From an uncultured Ruminococcus sp. (lineage in GTDB: Bacteria; Bacillota; Clostridia; Oscillospirales; Acutalibacteraceae), in assembly GCA_902773065.1 (NCBI GenBank), contig CACYDD010000019.1, positions 1-12,557 on the forward strand: DNA of 12,557 nucleotides. The letters are read 5' to 3'. The position numbers were made by a program, and so were the translations under genes. Shown piece after piece: positions 1 through 7,687 of the stretch. The notes beneath the pieces were generated by a model that was not told where the DNA came from, did not search any database, and saw only the letters and a list, made by a program, of their open reading frames with translations. How positions within the stretch are numbered: the first letter of the stretch is position 1; the number at the start of each line of letters is the position of its first letter.

Positions 1-23
1 CCGACAGAACACAGATAAACCAA

Positions 24-67
24 AAAACAGTCTCACAGTGAATTTCGGTTCACTGTGAGACTGTTTT
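24..67 (-). terminator. Strong intrinsic terminator, probably bidirectional
   Basis: A perfect 19-bp stem (24-42 pairs with 49-67) encloses a 6-base loop, TTTCGG on the plus strand. Read on the minus strand, the stem is followed by a run of six T (complement of 22-27), the classic Rho-independent form, and it lies only 5 bases past the stop codon of the small gene ending at 73. On the plus strand the right arm ends in TTTT, so it could also stop a convergent gene lying left of the window. Confidence 0.9.
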
Positions 68-72
68 ATCAT

Positions 73-516
73 TCAAAGGAAATCCTGAGCCGCAAGATTT
101 TTGATTTTAGGGTAGTATTCATCAATCGTATCCGCCGCCGAAGAAAGCATATATTCAAACACTCGTTCGCTGACGTTGGATTCATAAAAGCTTGTGGTCA
201 TTTTAAAATAAACAAACCCCTCGCTTGTATCAATGCAGAAACAGCCGTCCGACAGCTGATTGTTGATGATACAGACAGCAATCGCAATATCAGTCGTATT
301 TTCCTCGGGAATTTCAATGGGAATCGGTGAAAACAGCGTAATCAGCATTTTTGAAGGATTGATGGAAAACAGAAAATTCTGTTCAATGTCCCTTCCGCTG
401 ATGCCGCATTTCACACAAAGCTCCTTGTCATTGCTTTGAAAGCTGATATCGTTTCGTTCAAGCGTATTGCAAAGCATAATATAATTTTTCCACGATTTTG
501 TTGATGTAATTGTCAA
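73..516 (-). CDS. Small YbjN-like protein (putative)
   Basis: This encodes a 147-residue soluble protein with no signal peptide or membrane segment. The second half (about residues 76-147) alternates beta-strand-like stretches and a long amphipathic helix. It ends in a DEYYPKIKNLA segment, which resembles YbjN-family proteins (a fold shared with secretion-chaperone-like domains). That assignment comes from general pattern only, and the biochemical role is unknown. The start is TTG at 516: a GGGGG ribosome binding site at 524-528 lies 7 bases upstream, and no ATG is better placed (the next Met is residue 14). It appears monocistronic, with its own candidate promoter at 555-583 and a strong terminator 5 bases after the stop. 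It lies 147 bp downstream of the decarboxylase gene. It is very probably a real gene; the family call is tentative. Confidence 0.75.
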   Translation of the reverse strand: MTITSTKSWKNYIMLCNTLERNDISFQSNDKELCVKCGISGRDIEQNFLFSINPSKMLITLFSPIPIEIPEENTTDIAIAVCIINNQLSDGCFCIDTSEGFVYFKMTTSFYESNVSERVFEYMLSSAADTIDEYYPKIKNLAAQDFL

Positions 517-554
517 AACTTTTCCCCCTTTATGTATTTAAATCAGTATCTATA

Positions 555-583
555 TTTATAGCATATCTACTCCACGAAAACAA
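555..583 (-). promoter_or_regulatory. Candidate sigma-70-type promoter for the YbjN-like gene
   Basis: On the minus strand a TTGTTT -35 box (complement of 578-583) and a TATAAA -10 box (complement of 555-560) are separated by exactly 17 bases. The transcript would start near 548, leaving a short leader of about 30 bases before the TTG start at 516. No further operator symmetry is visible. Confidence 0.5.
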
Positions 584-607
584 GCGAAACGGAGTGCCTC
601 CGCTCCC
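584..607 (-). terminator. Weak candidate terminator after the decarboxylase gene
   Basis: On the minus strand a CGGAG/CTCCG stem with a 3-base loop can be lengthened to about 9 pairs if two G-U pairs are allowed. It is followed by an interrupted T-rich stretch. The stem is short, lies about 57 bases past the stop at 664 and abuts the candidate promoter of the next gene, so it may be inefficient. Confidence 0.35.
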
Positions 608-663
608 GAATTTGTGCTTAAGTTTATAGAAAATTTATTATTTTAATGCCATGCCTTAAAAAG

Positions 664-1995
664 TCAGCTGATGATTGTTAATTCCTTCACTCCATGTGTT
701 GTCAGAATCTGTGCGGCGGTTTCGTCAATCCGTTCTCCGGGCATGACAACAGGTACGCCGGGAGGACAAGGGCAGGCTGTGTCGGCAGCAATTCTGCCTG
801 CTGCCTCCGAAAGCGATACGGTTTCAGAAGGACTGAGTATCGCTTCCCTCAAAGAAAGTACTTTTTTAGGAATATATGGCATGAAAAATTGCTCGCTCTT
901 CTTATGAGAAACAGACATACTCTCAATTACATTCCGCACTCTTTCAAAATCTCTTTCTGAATTAAACGGTGTAAAAATCAATACCGCATTTTCTCCGTCA
1001 CAGAATTCGCAGTCGATTCCGTGCGAAGCAAAATATGCTGTCTGTTTTTCTTCACCGACAATTCCGGCACAGGCGGTATTCAGCGTCAGACGCAAAGGAT
1101 CACATACACCTTCGGGTTGAATGATCCCCTTTTCTCCTGCCAGTGATTTCAACTCCGTCACTTTTTCCTCGCATCTGAGATAATCCGCCTTTCCGCTGCC
1201 GCTGAGCATATAGTCAATGCAAAGATCAACAGAGGACATAATAATGTAAGACGGACTTGTTGAGCCAAAAAGCGACATTGCACTCTTGGCATTTTCGCAA
1301 AGGGCTTCATTCCCGATATTCAGTGCCGCACCGCCTGTCAGCACAGGCATGGTTTTATGCAGAGAGCAGGCAGACATATCCGCTCCCAGAGTGATCGGGT
1401 GCTGATTTTCTTTCATAAATGCAAGATGAGAGCCGTGAGCATTATCAACCAGCAGCAGGGTATCATACTGATGGCATACTTCGGCAATCGATGCAATATC
1501 GCTTAGTTCTCCATAATAACTCGGTGAGGTGATATAGCAGGCGGAAATATCAGCGTGCATTTTCAGCAGTGCTTCAATTTCATTCGGGTCTGCTCTGCAA
1601 GTATAACCGTTATTTCCCTGCGGCGTAAGCCAGACCGGTTCTATCCCCAGAAGTGCCATTGCATTAACGGCACTTCTGTGAGCATTTCTGACACAAAGTA
1701 TCTTTTCGCCCCTGTCTCTTGCGGTTTTCATCATTGCCTGTATGGCAAGGGAACAGCCTCCGGCAGAAATCAGAGACCGCTTTGTACCGAACAGCTGCGA
1801 CAGCAGTTTTTCGCTTTCCAGAATCACTCCGCTTGCTTCATAGAGTGCATCTGTATCGGGCAACTCTGTGTAATCAAGCCGCAGTAAATTTTCAGGGAAA
1901 AATCCGGCACATTTATGCCCGGGAGTATGAAAAGAAGAACGGTCAAGCTTGTCATGCTCTGAAAGTCTGTTGTAAAGTGGTGTTTTGCCTGTCAT
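664..1995 (-). CDS. Orn/Lys/Arg decarboxylase-family PLP enzyme
   Basis: This 443-residue cytoplasmic PLP enzyme has the aminotransferase (fold type I) architecture of basic amino-acid decarboxylases of the Bacillus SpeA/YaaO type. These remove CO2 from arginine, lysine or ornithine to start polyamine synthesis or consume protons. Visible motifs are FHTPGHK near the N terminus (residues 22-28), NAHRSAVNA (104-112), LLVDNAHGSH (181-190) with Asp184 placed to bind the pyridine nitrogen, and SLHKTMPVLTGG (211-222) with Lys214 as the expected Schiff-base lysine. The C-terminal PCPPGVPVVMPGE segment (409-421) is also typical. It is somewhat shorter than the roughly 480-490 residues of Bacillus relatives but has all the key motifs. 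Which amino acid it uses cannot be told from sequence. The ATG at 1995 has an AAAGGA site about 13 bases upstream, a rather long spacing. It lies 40 bp after the VanZ gene and is probably co-transcribed with it. Confidence 0.93.
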   Translation of the reverse strand: MTGKTPLYNRLSEHDKLDRSSFHTPGHKCAGFFPENLLRLDYTELPDTDALYEASGVILESEKLLSQLFGTKRSLISAGGCSLAIQAMMKTARDRGEKILCVRNAHRSAVNAMALLGIEPVWLTPQGNNGYTCRADPNEIEALLKMHADISACYITSPSYYGELSDIASIAEVCHQYDTLLLVDNAHGSHLAFMKENQHPITLGADMSACSLHKTMPVLTGGAALNIGNEALCENAKSAMSLFGSTSPSYIIMSSVDLCIDYMLSGSGKADYLRCEEKVTELKSLAGEKGIIQPEGVCDPLRLTLNTACAGIVGEEKQTAYFASHGIDCEFCDGENAVLIFTPFNSERDFERVRNVIESMSVSHKKSEQFFMPYIPKKVLSLREAILSPSETVSLSEAAGRIAADTACPCPPGVPVVMPGERIDETAAQILTTHGVKELTIIS

Positions 1996-2035
1996 ATGAT
2001 ATTCATGTTCCTTTCAAAATAATTACTGATTATGG

Positions 2036-2641
2036 TTAATTACCTTCCCCTTTTTTCAGAACTTTCCATTTTTCAAAAAACGGGTGCAGGAATTTGTCAA
2101 GAAGGACATAAATCAAAAATCCAATGATTGTGCCAAGGGTATTCATCCACAGGTCATCGATATCTGTTACTCTTGGCAAGGTAAGCTGAAACAGCTCAAT
2201 GGTAAGTGAAATACCAAAGCCGATCAGCGTAGTTTTCAGAAACCCCGACTTTCTCCATAAAAGCGGCACAAAAAATCCCACAGGAATAAATATGCCGATA
2301 TTGCCAAGAAAATTCAGAACAAAATAGTCATATGCCAGATTTCCGTTATCATTAAAACTGTCTCTGAAAATTTTTCCGGGCTGCAATACAATTTCTCCGT
2401 AATCGCCTGTATCATTAACCAGCGGCATGATTGTCTGGGAGGCAAGCCCGACAAGAAAAACAGCAAACATCCAGAACCCGATCTCATGCCATATCGTTGT
2501 CCTGATTTTCCTTTTCTGGTTGATTTTTACTGCAATGATTCTGATAAGCAATATTGCAGGGATCGCATAGATCATATACGGCAGCATATCCGCTATATAG
2601 TCTTTGAGATATTGTATGATATAATGAATGATTCGTGACAT
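2036..2641 (-). CDS. VanZ family membrane protein
   Basis: This 201-residue integral membrane protein has about five hydrophobic segments. The VanZ-like core occupies residues 105-185. It contains the N-F-L-G-N-I-G-I-F-I-P-V-G-F stretch (110-123), the helix ending in IELFQL (148-153) and the acidic DIDDLWMNTLG signature (160-170). VanZ proteins are named after the teicoplanin-resistance accessory protein, but most chromosomal members have no proven role and nothing here points to glycopeptide resistance (no van genes nearby). The ATG at 2641 is chosen because an AGGA site lies 5 bases upstream. A GTG four codons earlier (2653) overlaps that site and is less likely. It has a good promoter at 2675-2703 and appears to be the first gene of a two-gene unit with the decarboxylase. 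Confidence 0.9.
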   Translation of the reverse strand: MSRIIHYIIQYLKDYIADMLPYMIYAIPAILLIRIIAVKINQKRKIRTTIWHEIGFWMFAVFLVGLASQTIMPLVNDTGDYGEIVLQPGKIFRDSFNDNGNLAYDYFVLNFLGNIGIFIPVGFFVPLLWRKSGFLKTTLIGFGISLTIELFQLTLPRVTDIDDLWMNTLGTIIGFLIYVLLDKFLHPFFEKWKVLKKGEGN

Positions 2642-2674
2642 AATGTTCCTCACAATAACACATAAGATTATTAA

Positions 2675-2703
2675 AGCATATCACTAAATCCATCCTCCGT
2701 CAA
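2675..2703 (-). promoter_or_regulatory. Promoter of the VanZ-decarboxylase unit
   Basis: On the minus strand a TTGACG -35 box (complement of 2698-2703), one mismatch from consensus, and a TATGCT -10 box (complement of 2675-2680) are separated by 17 bases. The expected start point is near 2668, about 27 bases before the ATG at 2641. It follows the tetR terminator, so this unit is transcribed independently of the ATPase region. Confidence 0.65.
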
Positions 2704-2787
2704 CAACAAATTACAAATTCCACAAAATATTCCGCTCACCGGCGAGCCGCCGACCCCAATATTTATTGCCGCGACATGAGAAACAAG

Positions 2788-2824
2788 AAAAATTTCGCCC
2801 AACCGTTTTCATGGTCAAGCGAAA
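2788..2824 (-). terminator. Intrinsic terminator after tetR
   Basis: On the minus strand a 12-pair stem (2813-2824 with 2793-2804, three G-U pairs in RNA) has an 8-base loop and is followed by TTTTT (complement of 2788-2792). It begins 9 bases past the TAG of the regulator gene at 2833. No comparable structure follows the ATPase D gene, so this may be the first real stop for transcripts leaving the ATPase operon. Confidence 0.8.
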
Positions 2825-2832
2825 CTAAAATT

Positions 2833-3396
2833 CTATATTTTCATTGCAACATTTTCAAACAACAATTTCCTTCGGTTTTCTGCCAAACTGAAAAATTCCT
2901 CCGAAAGCATATCAGGTGTTTCTGCATTGCCACTCATATGGTGAAGCAGCATACCTCCGATACAATAGGTGAAAAATTCGGCTGTAAAATGCCTGTCGCT
3001 GAAATACACCATGCCGTCCGTTTCAGCACGCTCTGCCATATCCTCAAATACTTCTGTAAATGATTGAATGACAAATTGTTTGAATTCCATACTGTAAGGG
3101 TTATCAAGAGCATTCTGATAAAAAACAGCATCCTTTTTCACTGTTTCAAGCATCTGCAAAAATTTATCATTCAGATTTTCCGCTGTCAGGTCTTTGGCAA
3201 AAGGAATGATAATATCCTGATAACATACTTCATTCAACAGCTCATACTTATCACGGAAATAATAATAAAATACCGAACGGCTCTGTCCGCTGACACGCAC
3301 AATATCACGCACACTGATATTTTTCAGCGGTCTTTCCTGCATCAGCCCTTTCAGCCCCTCACACAAGATCCTCTTCTTATTTCCCTCTTTCACCAT
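2833..3396 (-). CDS. TetR/AcrR family transcriptional regulator
   Basis: This 187-residue protein has a TetR-type N-terminal helix-turn-helix: residues about 8-55, with the NISVRDIVRVSGQSRSVFYY stretch (25-44) forming the turn and recognition helix. The C-terminal ligand/dimer domain contains a MLETVKKDAVFYQNAL segment, which resembles the DhaS-like subgroup of TetR regulators. Ligand and target genes are unknown. The ATG at 3396 has a GGGGGAA site a few bases upstream. It lies 132 bp downstream of ATPase subunit D with no obvious terminator between, so it may be partly co-transcribed with the ATPase operon. The gap holds two heptamer arrays, one of them an AT-rich array just ahead of the ribosome binding site. 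It could control itself, the ATPase genes or the VanZ unit; the sequence does not decide. Confidence 0.92.
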   Translation of the reverse strand: MVKEGNKKRILCEGLKGLMQERPLKNISVRDIVRVSGQSRSVFYYYFRDKYELLNEVCYQDIIIPFAKDLTAENLNDKFLQMLETVKKDAVFYQNALDNPYSMEFKQFVIQSFTEVFEDMAERAETDGMVYFSDRHFTAEFFTYCIGGMLLHHMSGNAETPDMLSEEFFSLAENRRKLLFENVAMKI

Positions 3397-3410
3397 ACTT
3401 CCCCCATTTA

Positions 3411-3445
3411 TTAATTAATAATTAATAATGAATAATTAATAATTA
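3411..3445. repeat. AT-rich 7-bp tandem array (5 units) before tetR
   Basis: Five consecutive heptamers on the plus strand read TTAATTA, ATAATTA, ATAATGA, ATAATTA, ATAATTA. The array lies 15 bases upstream of the tetR start codon, inside its probable leader or promoter. On the minus strand most units contain TAA, so stops occur in every frame. Confidence 0.85.
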
Positions 3446-3503
3446 GTGGCATCGATTCGTTTGTTCTTCTTTTATCATTTGCTTACATTGCTCTTGAAAC
3501 AGA

Positions 3504-3538
3504 CCCTTCAACTTTCAACCTTCACCCTTCACCCTGAA
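3504..3538. repeat. 7-bp tandem array (5 units) covering the end of subunit D
   Basis: On the minus strand the units are TTCAGGG, TGAAGGG, TGAAGGT, TGAAAGT, TGAAGGG. The first unit is the last coding stretch of subunit D (Ser-Gly) and the second unit begins with its TGA stop (3529-3531), so the array straddles the gene end. Confidence 0.85.
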
Positions 3539-4182
3539 TAATGGTGTGCTTTGTCGAGGAGCATATCTTTGACTTTCATGAGTCTTGTTCGGCTGCTGCG
3601 GTCGTTTTCTTCCAGCTTCATGGAAATATAGCGGATCGTTTCCTCGTATCTCGGGATCATTACGTGTTCAAGAGAATTCACTCTGCGCCTTGTGCGCTCG
3701 ATCTCCGCTGCCATCAGCTCACAGCTTTTTTCAATTTCTGCCAATTTTATCATATCGGGCAGCAATTCATTCAGCGACTGCACCGCATCATCAAGTTCAA
3801 AGGAAGTAAAGGCAAAACCATAGGGAAAAATACCGCCCTCGTCACTGCTTTCGCTGACGGCACTGAAAACAGGCACATCTACACTCATGATATTTTTGGC
3901 TCTTACGTCAACACCTGTCTGCTGTCCCGAGGACATCAGCGAGGAATCCAGTGCCTGCCTGCTCATAACGGCACTGGCACTGATAAAATGGGAATGACAC
4001 TCCGAAAGTGCCGCTTCTACCTTGTCACGCAGCTTTTTGTTTTCCTGCACCAGTTCAATAAACTGCCGCATCAGCTCATCACGCTTGTCCTTCAGCATTT
4101 TGTGACCGCGTCTTGCGGTTTGCAGCTGTTTTTTCAGCTTTGTCATCTGCATTCTTGTCGGGTTTACATTCATGATCGCCAT
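3529..4182 (-). CDS. ntpD: V-type ATPase subunit D (central shaft)
   Basis: This is the 217-residue central-axle subunit of the V1 motor. It rotates inside the A3B3 hexamer and, with F, links it to the C subunit and the rotor ring. The family signatures are present: NPTRMQMTKLKKQL (residues 7-20) followed by ARRGHKMLKDKRDELMRQF (23-41) in the N-terminal helix, and ERTRRRVNSLEHVMIPRYEETI (162-183) in the C-terminal helix, the pair forming the coiled-coil axle. The glycine-rich middle (about 84-125) is the variable loop region. The ATG at 4182 has a GGGGG site 7 bases upstream and follows the B stop codon by 14 bases. The last codons and the stop lie within a heptamer array, so the extreme C terminus (HHYSG) may have been reshaped by repeat growth. 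It is the last ATPase gene of the operon. Confidence 0.97.
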   Translation of the reverse strand: MAIMNVNPTRMQMTKLKKQLQTARRGHKMLKDKRDELMRQFIELVQENKKLRDKVEAALSECHSHFISASAVMSRQALDSSLMSSGQQTGVDVRAKNIMSVDVPVFSAVSESSDEGGIFPYGFAFTSFELDDAVQSLNELLPDMIKLAEIEKSCELMAAEIERTRRRVNSLEHVMIPRYEETIRYISMKLEENDRSSRTRLMKVKDMLLDKAHHYSG

Positions 4183-4196
4183 ATCATTTCCCCCGC

Positions 4197-5570
4197 TTAC
4201 TGCTTTCCGTAATATTCGTCAAGCATATCGTCCTTGATTCGTTTCAGTTCGCTTCTCGGCAGAATGTGAAGGAGTTTCCAGCCTGTATCAAGCGTTTCTT
4301 CAATCGTGCGGTTGGTAGTGTAACCCTGAGAAACATACTCTCTCTCAAAGGCTTCGGCAAATTCCGCATATTTCTTGTCAATATCGGTCAGTGCCGCTTC
4401 GCCAAGTACGATCATCAGTTCTCTTGCATCCTTTCCCCGTGCATACGCGGAGAAAAGCTGGTTCATAGTCGCTGCATGGTCTTCTCTTGTCCGTCCTTTG
4501 CCGATACCCTTATCCTTCAATCGGGAAAGTGACGGCAGAACATCGATCGGCGGCGTAATGCCCTTTCTGTAAAGCTCACGGCTGAGAATAATCTGTCCCT
4601 CTGTGATATATCCCGTCAGGTCAGGGATCGGGTGGGTTTTATCATCCTCAGGCATGGTAAGAATGGGAATCAGGGTAATTGAGCCGTCTTTTCCCTTTTG
4701 TCTGCCTGCACGTTCATAAAGAGTGGCAAGGTTGGTATACATATAGCCGGGGTAGCCGCGCCGTCCGGGAACTTCCTTTCGTGCGGCGGAAACCTCACGC
4801 AATGCATCGGCATAGTTGGTGATGTCCGTCATGATGACCAGAACATGCATACCCATATCAAAAGCCAGATACTCTGCCGCTGTCAGTGCCATTCTCGGCG
4901 TAGCAATACGCTCAATGGCAGGGTCGTTGGCAAGGTTGACAAACATAACGGTTCTGTCGATCGCTCCTGTTTCCTTGAAGGATTGTACAAAATAATCCGA
5001 TTCTTCATAGGTAATACCCATTGCGGCAAATACCACTGCAAACTGTTCGTCTTTACCACGCACTGCCGCCTGTCTTGCAATCTGTGCGGCAAGCTGTGCA
5101 TGAGGAAGTCCCGACGCGGAGAAAATCGGCAGTTTCTGACCACGCACCAATGTATTCAGTCCGTCTATTGCGGAAATACCCGTCTGTATGAATTCCTGAG
5201 GATAATCCCTTGCAGCAGGATTCATAGGTGTACCGTTGATATCCAGCCGTTTTTCGGGAATAATCGCAGGACCGTCATCGATCGGGTTTCCGAGTCCGTC
5301 AAATACTCTCGAAAGCATATCCCCCGACACAGGCAGCTCCATGGATTTACCGATAAAGCGTACCTTTGACTGTGCAAGGTTGATGCCTGCCGCTGAATCA
5401 AACAGCTGAACAAGTGCATTTGTGCCGTCTATTTCCAGTACCTGACAACGTCGGATCTCACCGTTCGGCAGTTCGATCTCTCCCAGTTCGTTATAGGTCA
5501 CGCCCTCCACATCGCTTACCATCATCAGAGGCCCTGCAACCTCTCTGATGGTACGGTATTCCTTCGGCAT
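4197..5570 (-). CDS. ntpB: V-type ATPase subunit B (non-catalytic)
   Basis: This 457-residue subunit alternates with A in the cytoplasmic hexamer and completes the nucleotide site at the A-B interface. An N-terminal beta-barrel (about 1-75) is followed by the nucleotide-binding fold. The P-loop position is occupied by SASGLPHAQ (151-159) rather than a Walker A sequence, which is normal for B. Arg350 in VLPSLSRLKDKGIGKGRTREDH (344-365) matches, in motif and position, the arginine finger known as Arg350 in E. hirae NtpB. Other family stretches include FAAMGITYEE (181-190) and MTDITNYADALREV (247-260). The ATG overlaps the A stop codon by one base (TGATG), which implies coupled translation at matched amounts. 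No truncation is seen. Confidence 0.98.
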   Translation of the reverse strand: MPKEYRTIREVAGPLMMVSDVEGVTYNELGEIELPNGEIRRCQVLEIDGTNALVQLFDSAAGINLAQSKVRFIGKSMELPVSGDMLSRVFDGLGNPIDDGPAIIPEKRLDINGTPMNPAARDYPQEFIQTGISAIDGLNTLVRGQKLPIFSASGLPHAQLAAQIARQAAVRGKDEQFAVVFAAMGITYEESDYFVQSFKETGAIDRTVMFVNLANDPAIERIATPRMALTAAEYLAFDMGMHVLVIMTDITNYADALREVSAARKEVPGRRGYPGYMYTNLATLYERAGRQKGKDGSITLIPILTMPEDDKTHPIPDLTGYITEGQIILSRELYRKGITPPIDVLPSLSRLKDKGIGKGRTREDHAATMNQLFSAYARGKDARELMIVLGEAALTDIDKKYAEFAEAFEREYVSQGYTTNRTIEETLDTGWKLLHILPRSELKRIKDDMLDEYYGKQ

Positions 5571-7336
5571 CAGTCCTCACTCCTTTCCAGTACATCTTTG
5601 ATTTCCTTCTCCAAAATCGCACAGATCGATTCAAATTCCTGATCGATATTTGCTTCTTCCTCATATTTGAAACGTCCGATTCTTTCACGAACCAGTATTC
5701 CCACAAGCAAGTCGATATTCGCACCGTTTTCCAATGCTTCAAGTGATTTATCATAACAGCGCAGAATGGCTCTCATCATCAGCACCTGTTTTTTCAGCGA
5801 GGTATAGGTATCAACAGAATCAAAAGCGTTCTGGTGGAGATAGTCCTCACGAATCGCTCTTGCGGTTTCAAGTTTCAGTCTGTCAGGAGCGGACAGTGCA
5901 TCCATACCGACAAGGTTAACGATTTCCTGTAATTCTGCTTCGTCCTGTAACAGGGCAAGAAGTCTGCCCCTCAGCTCCATAAAATCTTCGGACGCATTTT
6001 CCTTGTACCACTGTGCAAGCTGGTCTGTATAAAGTGAATAGCTAGTCAGCCAGTTGATTGCCGGGAAATGACGCTTGTAGGCAAGGCTCGCATCCAGTCC
6101 CCAGAACACCTTGACAATTCGCAGGGTTGCCTGAGAAACAGGCTCGGAAATATCACCGCCGGGAGGAGAAACCGCTCCGATTACGGACAATGCCCCCTCG
6201 GTATTATCCGTACCGTTTACAATGACACGCCCTGCTCTTTCGTAAAACTGTGCCAGTCGGCTGCCGAGGTAAGCAGGATAGCCTTCTTCACCGGGCATTT
6301 CTTCCAGTCGTCCCGACATTTCACGCAATGCTTCCGCCCAGCGTGAAGTGGAATCCGCCATGAGTGCTACTGTATAACCCATATCCCTGAAATATTCCGC
6401 AATGGTAATACCTGTATAAATCGAAGCTTCTCTTGCGGCAACAGGCATATCGGAGGTATTGGCGATCAGTACGGTACGTTCCATCAGGGAATTACCTGTT
6501 CTCGGGTCTTTCAGCTCGGGGAATTCGTTCAGAACATCTGTCATTTCGTTGCCGCGCTCGCCGCAGCCGATATAAACAATAATATCTGCTGCCGCCCATT
6601 TTGCAAGCTGATGCTGTACGACCGTCTTACCCGAACCAAACGGTCCGGGAACAGCTGCAACACCGCCTTTTGCAATCGGGAACAGGGTATCAATCGTTCG
6701 CTGACCCGTTGTCAGAAGAATATCGGGCGAAAGCTTTTTCTTGTACGGTCTGCCAATACGGACAGGCCATTTTGTTGCCATTCGGATATTTTCCTTTTTG
6801 CCGCTGTTGTCAAGCACTGCTACAGTATCATCTATGGTGAAATCGCCCTCTTTGATTTCCGTAACCGTACCGCCTGCATGATTTGGCACAAGAATTTTAT
6901 GCACAACGGCATTGGTTTCCTGCACCGTACCGATGATATCACCGGCAGCGACCTTATCGCCTTTTTTCACCTTCGGTACAAAGTGCCACTTTTTCTTATG
7001 GTCAAGTGACGGCACTTCCACACCTCGTGTCAGATTATTGCCCGCGACCCTCATAATTTCATTCAGAGGACGCTGTATTCCGTCATAGATCGCACCGATC
7101 AGACCCGGTCCCAGCTCCACCGAAAGCGGTGCGCCTGTGGATTCCACTTCTTCCCCCGGACCAAGTCCCGATGTTTCCTCATAGACCTGAATACTTGCCT
7201 TGTCGCCGTGCATTTCAATAATCTCACCGATCAGTCTGTGACGGCTTACCCTGACAACATCAAACATATTTGCATTTCGCATTCCCTCCGCAATAACCAG
7301 AGGTCCTGCCACCTTTGTAATAACTCCGCTTGTCAA
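5570..7336 (-). CDS. ntpA: V-type ATPase subunit A (catalytic)
   Basis: This is the ATP-hydrolysing subunit of the motor, 588 residues from the chosen start. Walker A is GPFGSGKT (231-238, Lys237 and Thr238). The catalytic glutamate and neighbouring arginine are in GERGNEM (Glu260, Arg261), and Walker B ends in MADSTSRWAEALRE (326-339). SPPGGDISEPVSQ (390-402) is the usual adenine-side motif. The bulge domain typical of A subunits fills about 110-190. A TTG at 7336 is preferred: AGGTG lies 8 bases upstream, and the resulting N terminus (MTSGVITKVAGPLV) has the same length before KV-GPLV as I recall for E. hirae NtpA. The alternative GTG at 7345 lies on top of the ribosome binding site. It overlaps subunit B by one base and is preceded by F with a gap of about 30 bases. 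Confidence 0.98.
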   Translation of the reverse strand: MTSGVITKVAGPLVIAEGMRNANMFDVVRVSRHRLIGEIIEMHGDKASIQVYEETSGLGPGEEVESTGAPLSVELGPGLIGAIYDGIQRPLNEIMRVAGNNLTRGVEVPSLDHKKKWHFVPKVKKGDKVAAGDIIGTVQETNAVVHKILVPNHAGGTVTEIKEGDFTIDDTVAVLDNSGKKENIRMATKWPVRIGRPYKKKLSPDILLTTGQRTIDTLFPIAKGGVAAVPGPFGSGKTVVQHQLAKWAAADIIVYIGCGERGNEMTDVLNEFPELKDPRTGNSLMERTVLIANTSDMPVAAREASIYTGITIAEYFRDMGYTVALMADSTSRWAEALREMSGRLEEMPGEEGYPAYLGSRLAQFYERAGRVIVNGTDNTEGALSVIGAVSPPGGDISEPVSQATLRIVKVFWGLDASLAYKRHFPAINWLTSYSLYTDQLAQWYKENASEDFMELRGRLLALLQDEAELQEIVNLVGMDALSAPDRLKLETARAIREDYLHQNAFDSVDTYTSLKKQVLMMRAILRCYDKSLEALENGANIDLLVGILVRERIGRFKYEEEANIDQEFESICAILEKEIKDVLERSED

Positions 7337-7366
7337 ATCACACACACCTTCTGTCTGACTAAAATC

Positions 7367-7687
7367 TTATTTAAACAAAATATCTGAGCCTACAGCTTGT
7401 TCCACAAATGCCGAAAGACGTTTTGTGCCGATCCTCGTATTGCCGCGTGTACCCGGAAGAGGAATCACAGCAGGAACAGCCGTTTCGGAAAAACGCTGAA
7501 TTTCCTTTTGTGCGGCTTCATACAATTCTTCTGTGATGTAAACGACCGCATAACGGTCTTTTTCGGCAATTTTTTTGAATACCGCCGCCGCATTTTCGGG
7601 ACTGTCACATATCACGGCATCTATCCCTACTGCACCAAAGCCTTTCACGCTTTCGCTGTCGCCGATAAAGGCAATATTCTTAACCAT
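7367..7687 (-). CDS. ntpG: V-type ATPase subunit F (central shaft)
   Basis: This small subunit (106 residues) binds the D axle and takes part in coupling and in moderating ATPase activity. In the E. hirae naming it is NtpG. It has a Rossmann-like fold: the N-terminal strand and turn KNIAFIGDSESVKGF (3-17), a VVYITEEL strand-helix (48-55) and a PAVIPLPG turn (72-79), all typical of the family. The ATG at 7687 overlaps the end of the C gene by 8 bases. A GTG three codons upstream (7696) is also possible, since a GAAAGG site lies 4 bases before it, so the true start is uncertain between these two. The overlap suggests translational coupling with C. Confidence 0.95.
   Translation of the reverse strand: MVKNIAFIGDSESVKGFGAVGIDAVICDSPENAAAVFKKIAEKDRYAVVYITEELYEAAQKEIQRFSETAVPAVIPLPGTRGNTRIGTKRLSAFVEQAVGSDILFK

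Noticed and set aside
1996..2010. Four-codon mini-frame (ATG at 2010) overlapping the decarboxylase start
   Set aside because: It would couple translation to the decarboxylase, but its ATG is only about 2 bases from the AAAGGA site, too close for normal initiation, so chance is more likely.
2642..2700. Longer open frame or earlier start (GTG 2653) for the VanZ gene
   Set aside because: The GTG overlaps the AGGA ribosome binding site of the better ATG at 2641, and the region holds a good promoter instead.
3411..3445. Possible CRISPR-like repeat
   Set aside because: The units are 7 bp, contiguous and without spacers, and no cas genes are present, so it is a simple tandem array.
3541..4212. 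223-codon plus-strand open frame opposite subunit D
   Set aside because: It is a shadow of a strongly recognisable D gene; its composition is unlike a folded protein and it has no ribosome binding site context. The same holds for 4698-5369 opposite B and 10550-11203 opposite I.
5097..5121. Missing Walker A motif in subunit B
   Set aside because: B subunits of V/A-type ATPases are non-catalytic and normally lack a P-loop, so this is not a defect.
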